64,000 nt of DNA from positions 1-64,000 of the forward strand of contig JAXMBX010000009.1 of the NCBI GenBank assembly GCA_046349635.1, in the 5' to 3' direction. Made by a program: the position numbers and the translations under genes. The stretch comes from JAXMBX01 sp046349635 (lineage in GTDB: Bacteria > Planctomycetota > Planctomycetia > Planctomycetales > Planctomycetaceae). The stretch's first letter is position 1. Every line of letters starts with the position of its first letter. Under the pieces are notes generated by a model. The model saw only the letters and a list, made by a program, of their open reading frames with translations, did no database searches and was not told where the DNA came from. Below are positions 60,260 through 64,000 of the stretch, piece after piece.

Positions 60260-61744
60260 ATGCACAGCCCGCGCTATCCGTCTCTTTACCAGATCAACAC
60301 CCGCGTGTGGTTGACGGACCTTTCTCGCAACCTCGGGCGTCGTGCGACGCTTGACGACATCCCCGATGCGGAACTGGACACACTCAGCGCAGCCGGTTTC
60401 GACTGGATCTGGCTGTTGAGCGTCTGGCAAACGGGACTGAAAGGGCAACAGGCCTCGCGGAGCAATCCCGGATGGCTGCGCGAATTTCGTGAGACGCTTC
60501 CCGACCTGACCGATGAGGACATTCCGGGCTCGGGTTTTGCCATCACGGATTACTCCGTGCATAAGGATCTCGGTGGTGATGCCGCGTTGGAGCGTCTCCG
60601 CGCCCGGTTGGCCGAGCGGGGACTGAAGCTGATGCTCGACTTCGTCCCGAATCACACGGCGCTCGATCACCACTGGGTCGAGGAACATCCCGAATACTAC
60701 ATCCGGGGTACGGAACATGACCTCGCCAGCACTCCGCAAAACTTCACCTGGGTGCAGCGGTCTGCGGGAGACATGCTCCTGGCTCACGGCCGCGACCCGT
60801 ACTTTCCCGGGTGGCCGGACACGCTGCAGCTCAACTATGCCAACCCCGCCACGCAGGAAGCGATGATCGGCGTGCTGGAGAAAATCTCGCGGCAGTGTGA
60901 TGGTGTCCGCTGCGACATGGCGATGCTGGTCCTGCCTGACGTCTTCAAACGGACGTGGGGGGAAGAGGCACCGCTGTTCTGGCCTGAGGCGATCCGCCGG
61001 GTCCGGGAGGGTGTCCCCGACTTCTGCTTCATGGCGGAAGTTTACTGGGATCTGGAATGGACGCTCCAGCAGCAGGGATTTGACTACGCCTACGACAAGC
61101 GGCTGTACGATCGTCTGAAGGAACTCCATCCCCCGCCTGTCCGCCAACACTTCCTCGCCGGACTCGACTACCAGGAGAAGCTCGCCCGCTTTCTCGAAAA
61201 TCACGATGAGCCGCGCGCGGCCGCGACGTTTCCGCCGGGGGTTCACGAAGCGGCGGCCGTGTTGACGTTCCTGTCGCCAGGGATGCGGTTCTTTCACCAG
61301 GGGGAGTTCGAAGGTCGGAAGAAGCGGATCTCGCCGCACCTGGGACGGGCCCCGGAGGAGCCAGTCGATCCTGCACTGCATGATTTTTACGAGCGGCTGC
61401 TGGGCATTCTGCGGCGGCCCCTGCTCAGGGACGGGCGCTGGAAGCTGTTAGACTCCGCATCCGCGTGGGAGGGGAACTGGACGCATCAGTGCGTGATTGC
61501 CTATCAGTGGGAAGATGACCGGGGGGATCGGCTGCTCATTACGGTGAACTATGCGCCGAACCAGAGCCAGTGCCGTTTGAAGGCCCCCTGCTTCGCCGAT
61601 CCGACGTCTCCCAAATGGCGGTTGACGGACCTGCTCAGTCCCGAGGTCTATGACCGAGAGAGCGAGGAACTGCGGAATCAAGGAGTGTTTCTCGACCTGA
61701 AGCCGTGGCAGGCCGCGGTCTACGCCCTCGCGCCGATCTACTAA
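60260..61744 (+). CDS. Alpha-amylase family glycosyl hydrolase (GH13)
   Basis: A 494-residue GH13 enzyme, a TIM barrel acting on alpha-glucosidic bonds by a retaining mechanism. It has region I DFVPNH (127-132), the nucleophile D219 in GVRCDMAML, the acid/base E260 in FCFMAEVYWD and the transition-state Asp D316 in LENHDEPRA. The C-terminal beta domain ends LKPWQAAVYALAPIY. ATG 60260 lies just after the GH63-type gene. There is no signal peptide. Together the pair probably degrades a cytoplasmic glucoside such as glycogen products or a compatible solute; the exact substrate cannot be read from sequence. Confidence 0.93.
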   Translation: MHSPRYPSLYQINTRVWLTDLSRNLGRRATLDDIPDAELDTLSAAGFDWIWLLSVWQTGLKGQQASRSNPGWLREFRETLPDLTDEDIPGSGFAITDYSVHKDLGGDAALERLRARLAERGLKLMLDFVPNHTALDHHWVEEHPEYYIRGTEHDLASTPQNFTWVQRSAGDMLLAHGRDPYFPGWPDTLQLNYANPATQEAMIGVLEKISRQCDGVRCDMAMLVLPDVFKRTWGEEAPLFWPEAIRRVREGVPDFCFMAEVYWDLEWTLQQQGFDYAYDKRLYDRLKELHPPPVRQHFLAGLDYQEKLARFLENHDEPRAAATFPPGVHEAAAVLTFLSPGMRFFHQGEFEGRKKRISPHLGRAPEEPVDPALHDFYERLLGILRRPLLRDGRWKLLDSASAWEGNWTHQCVIAYQWEDDRGDRLLITVNYAPNQSQCRLKAPCFADPTSPKWRLTDLLSPEVYDRESEELRNQGVFLDLKPWQAAVYALAPIY

Positions 61745-61833
61745 CAGCGTGCAGCGCTGTGGCGTCGCGTCAAAACCGATATTGTGCGCGCGGTTATCGC
61801 CGCGACAGACACTGCAGATAAACTTAACGCGTT

Positions 61834-62037
61834 CTAGCCCCGTCCCCCTTCGCAGCAGGTTTCGCAGATCGTGTGGCAGCGGGTGCATTGCAGCTTCATC
61901 CGGATCTCGACCAATTCCCCGCCGCAGGCCGGACAGACCGGAAACCGCGTGGGGCGTTGCGCTCCGCCTGCGGTTGATGCGGGCAACGAGCAGGAAGAGG
62001 GGAGAGGTTCGGGGGGACCAGCCGGACTATTCTGCAT
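61834..62037 (-). CDS. Small zinc-ribbon protein
   Basis: A 67-residue protein with a Pro/Ser-rich N-terminus and a C-terminal zinc ribbon: CPACGGELVEIRMKLQCTRC followed by HTICETCCEGGRG (cysteine pairs suited to one or two metal sites). ATG 62037 overlaps the stop of the upstream DUF1444-like gene by about ten bases, which suggests translational coupling; an in-frame ATG at 62073 is possible but less likely. Function unknown. Confidence 0.62.
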   Translation of the reverse strand: MQNSPAGPPEPLPSSCSLPASTAGGAQRPTRFPVCPACGGELVEIRMKLQCTRCHTICETCCEGGRG

Positions 62038-63340
62038 CGAATTCCGATCCTTCGTCGTCAAAACTCTCGTCATCGGAATCGGTCAATTCGCTGACCCCAT
62101 CGGAGGTGATCAGAAGGAGCCGCTTGCTGAGGGGATGATCGAGCTGCTGAAAGTCATCGGTGATCCGCTGCTTCATCCACTCCAGCGTGTCGGTCGAGTT
62201 CAGACTGACCGCGACGAAGAAATCGCGGCTGGGGAGGCCCACGGCATACTCGGCCCCCAATTCATCCCGCAGCTTCTGCTGGAATTTTTCACTGAGGAGC
62301 CGAGAGGCGTTGTAGGCATCCGCGCGGACGGGCAGCAGGAGGCGAGCCGCGTCGGAATTCTCCGACACGGCGAACTCCATCGGCGAGGCATCGAAGTAGC
62401 GTTCCAGATTGGTCAGTGCCTGGGCGTGCAGATGTTCGAGCGAAACCCCCCAGGTCCGGAAGAGATCCCGATGGATGTAGCGGTAGGAATGCGGCTCGTC
62501 GAGGACATAGGTCACGGAGAGGCCGGCGACCCATTCATTGGCGATCAACTGCCCCTGAAACTGGGTCGATCCCCCTTCCACGCAGAGCATGGGCATGATG
62601 CGGTTCTGGATCGCCTCCCAGGTCAGTTCGTGGGGCTGATAGGGATTGGCCGGAGTCTTGAGGACCGGCCAGAGGCGCGACCAGATGATCGCCTCGAGCT
62701 GCTCGGGCGCTTCTTCAAACTCCGCCCAGGCTTGCTTCATATCGATGACGACGCCATCCACGAGGAGCGCCCACGGTGGAGAGAGGGAGACTTTTTTCCG
62801 GGGGAACTTTCGCTGGACCATCACGGCGGCGTGCTGCAGTAACTCGACCGAATCCCGGGGGCGTGGGGGAGAGAACTTGAGGGTGGCGAGCGCCATCCGG
62901 ATCAGGTTTTCCTCTTCGTAATCCCGCACGTTCTTCCGCAGGTAGAGCGCGAGGCAGAGCTTGTCCTGCATGTTGGCAAACCACATGACCCACGGTCGCC
63001 AGTTTTTCCGGCGGAACATCCGCGACCACCAATACCGGGGGCGATCCAGATCCGCATCACCGGACAGTCCCCACTTCCAACTGTCTCCGTGCGGAGAGGG
63101 AATATCGTGGACCTTGCGGCGGGCGGGAAACATGGCCCGCAGGACCGATCTCTTGTCCGGCAGTTTTCCGAGTTCTTCCAGCGATTGGAAGCGGAGCGTC
63201 AGATAGCCTGACCCCGTCGCCGGTTCGATAATCATCGAGCCGGTATGGATGGTCGTTTTCCAGGTCGGCGGCAGACTGATGCGGAAGCTGCCACCGGGAC
63301 CTTCATGTTCCACCCAATGCACCCAGGCGTCCCCGTTCAT
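62027..63340 (-). CDS. DUF1444/UPF0354-like protein (YtpQ-type C-terminal domain)
   Basis: A 437-residue protein. ATG 63340 (MNGDAWVHWVEHEG), preceded by AGGAAGG, is preferred over the in-frame extension to 63475. The N-terminal 190 residues form a beta-rich domain (FRISLPPTWKTTIHTGSMII). The C-terminal part resembles YtpQ: GQLIANEWVAGLSVTYVLDE, SYRYIHRDLFRTWGVSLEHL, ALTNLERYFDASPMEFA and DFFVAVSLNSTDTLEWM. The end is acidic (DSDDESFDDEGSEFDAE). No signal or membrane segments. The biochemical role of this family is unknown. Confidence 0.72.
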   Translation of the reverse strand: MNGDAWVHWVEHEGPGGSFRISLPPTWKTTIHTGSMIIEPATGSGYLTLRFQSLEELGKLPDKRSVLRAMFPARRKVHDIPSPHGDSWKWGLSGDADLDRPRYWWSRMFRRKNWRPWVMWFANMQDKLCLALYLRKNVRDYEEENLIRMALATLKFSPPRPRDSVELLQHAAVMVQRKFPRKKVSLSPPWALLVDGVVIDMKQAWAEFEEAPEQLEAIIWSRLWPVLKTPANPYQPHELTWEAIQNRIMPMLCVEGGSTQFQGQLIANEWVAGLSVTYVLDEPHSYRYIHRDLFRTWGVSLEHLHAQALTNLERYFDASPMEFAVSENSDAARLLLPVRADAYNASRLLSEKFQQKLRDELGAEYAVGLPSRDFFVAVSLNSTDTLEWMKQRITDDFQQLDHPLSKRLLLITSDGVSELTDSDDESFDDEGSEFDAE

Positions 63341-63511
63341 GATCCTTCCTCGAAACTCGCAACACCGCTGACCAACGGGAGAAAACGAAACGTACGTGAA
63401 TGCCTGCCAGAATTCTCGATGACGCCGTTCCTCTTTCGAATATTTTAGAGCAATCCTCAGGGAAGGGTAGCGCAATCGCGTGGGAAAATCGGTTCTTCTA
63501 TTGAGCGGTCC

Positions 63512-63934
63512 CTAAGCCTTGGGTCTGGAAGAAAGTTCCAGATAGGCCATCCGCAGATCATGCAGACTTGATTCCAGCGTGCCGGCTTCCTGGGGGGTGA
63601 GATTCCCCTTGGTTTTGGCCTCCAGCAGCCCCAACAGATCGATAAAGTGCCGCGCCAGCGGGAGATTCGCCTCGGGTTCCTTCTTGACGGGATCGGGAAT
63701 CATTCCGAGAGCCACGAGCGATTGCGTGTAAAACATGGCAACCAGGGTCAGAAAATCCGGTGCGGGAATCTGTTGCGCGTCCCGTCCGGCCGCGGGTTTT
63801 GTGTCCGCGCTCGCGACAGGAGTCTCCTCAGCGGGAATCTGGTCCTGTCCTTCCTTCTCGCGTTGAACCTTGGTCTTCCAATCCTCATCGACAATGATCT
63901 GCGGCTTTTCCTGAGAAGAATCACCAGTGGTCAT
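63512..63934 (-). CDS. DUF1844 domain-containing protein
   Basis: A 140-residue protein. A disordered N-terminus (IIVDEDWKTKVQREKEGQDQ) is followed by the DUF1844 helical domain: FLTLVAMFYTQSLVALGMIP, LPLARHFIDLLGLLEAKTKG and LTPQEAGTLESSLHDLRMAY. The family is widespread in planctomycetes and acidobacteria and of unknown role, sometimes near translation factors. ATG 63934. The remaining bases to 64000 carry no recognisable gene. Confidence 0.88.
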   Translation of the reverse strand: MTTGDSSQEKPQIIVDEDWKTKVQREKEGQDQIPAEETPVASADTKPAAGRDAQQIPAPDFLTLVAMFYTQSLVALGMIPDPVKKEPEANLPLARHFIDLLGLLEAKTKGNLTPQEAGTLESSLHDLRMAYLELSSRPKA

Positions 63935-64000
63935 GACTCATCGCTCCCGGAACTCTTAAGACTTATTTTTGCCAGAATGAAAAAGGGGGACATTCTCGGC

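Overview
The window comes from a planctomycete (Planctomycetota, probably Planctomycetales). The strongest evidence is the 16S rRNA gene on the minus strand at about 31827-33364. It contains an exact 18-base match (33018-33035) to the EUB338-II probe site that is diagnostic for this group, and no 23S gene, spacer or tRNA follows it, as in the unlinked rRNA genes known from Planctomycetes. Supporting traits are proteins with the planctomycete LEPR-XLL-type N-terminal motif, an ECF sigma gene next to a Ser/Thr kinase with WD40 repeats, a type III glutamine synthetase, a SpoVG protein with a zinc-finger insert, and a formylglycine sulfatase.

Layout. 1-11 kb: start of uvrB (minus), a broken PhoD-type phosphatase, a palindrome-rich gap, the ECF sigma/kinase pair, glnN behind a good sigma-54 promoter, and a two-helix K+ channel with an RCK domain. 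11-25.3 kb: mostly minus-strand genes, many interrupted by frameshifts: an unidentified protein, small membrane proteins, a receptor kinase with a dCACHE-like sensor, a NUDIX hydrolase, an ABC-F protein (plus), DUF420, a lactonase-fold protein, a LEPR-XLL protein (plus), Uup, an alpha/beta hydrolase and PPK2. 25.3-31.3 kb: a roughly 5.9-kb gene for a secreted calpain-family peptidase with cadherin-like domains and exact 144-bp repeats. 31.6-33.7 kb: the solitary 16S gene with promoter, boxA and terminator. 33.8-42.6 kb: DUF2071, rpoD, an MsbA-like ABC exporter, a gluzincin-like metallopeptidase and a sulfatase. 42.6-44 kb: intergenic hairpin repeats and an unresolved stretch. 44-48 kb: def and fmt, separated by an AT-rich gene encoding a putative PD-(D/E)XK nuclease. 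48-50 kb: ispE-spoVG. 50.4-57.2 kb: a ketosynthase, an acyl carrier protein, two CrtI-like flavoproteins and a FabZ-like dehydratase, followed by an ABM-domain protein and an Old Yellow Enzyme. 57.4-61.7 kb: a GH63-type/GH13 pair. 61.8-64 kb: zinc-ribbon, DUF1444 and DUF1844 proteins.

The most interesting items are the ketosynthase/ACP/two CrtI-like/FabZ-like cluster, which looks like a dedicated lipid or polyene pathway; the nuclease-like gene lodged between def and fmt; and the sigma-54 promoter of glnN with nested hairpins beside it.

Caution: frameshifts are frequent in parts of the window (1.4-2.9, 11-16, 18-31, 36.6-38.7 and 43-47 kb) and affect normally essential genes such as def. Within the 144-bp repeats they trace to homopolymer length changes. 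Many apparent pseudogenes here may therefore be intact genes with sequence or assembly indels. Coordinates for frameshifted genes span from the inferred true start to the inferred true stop.
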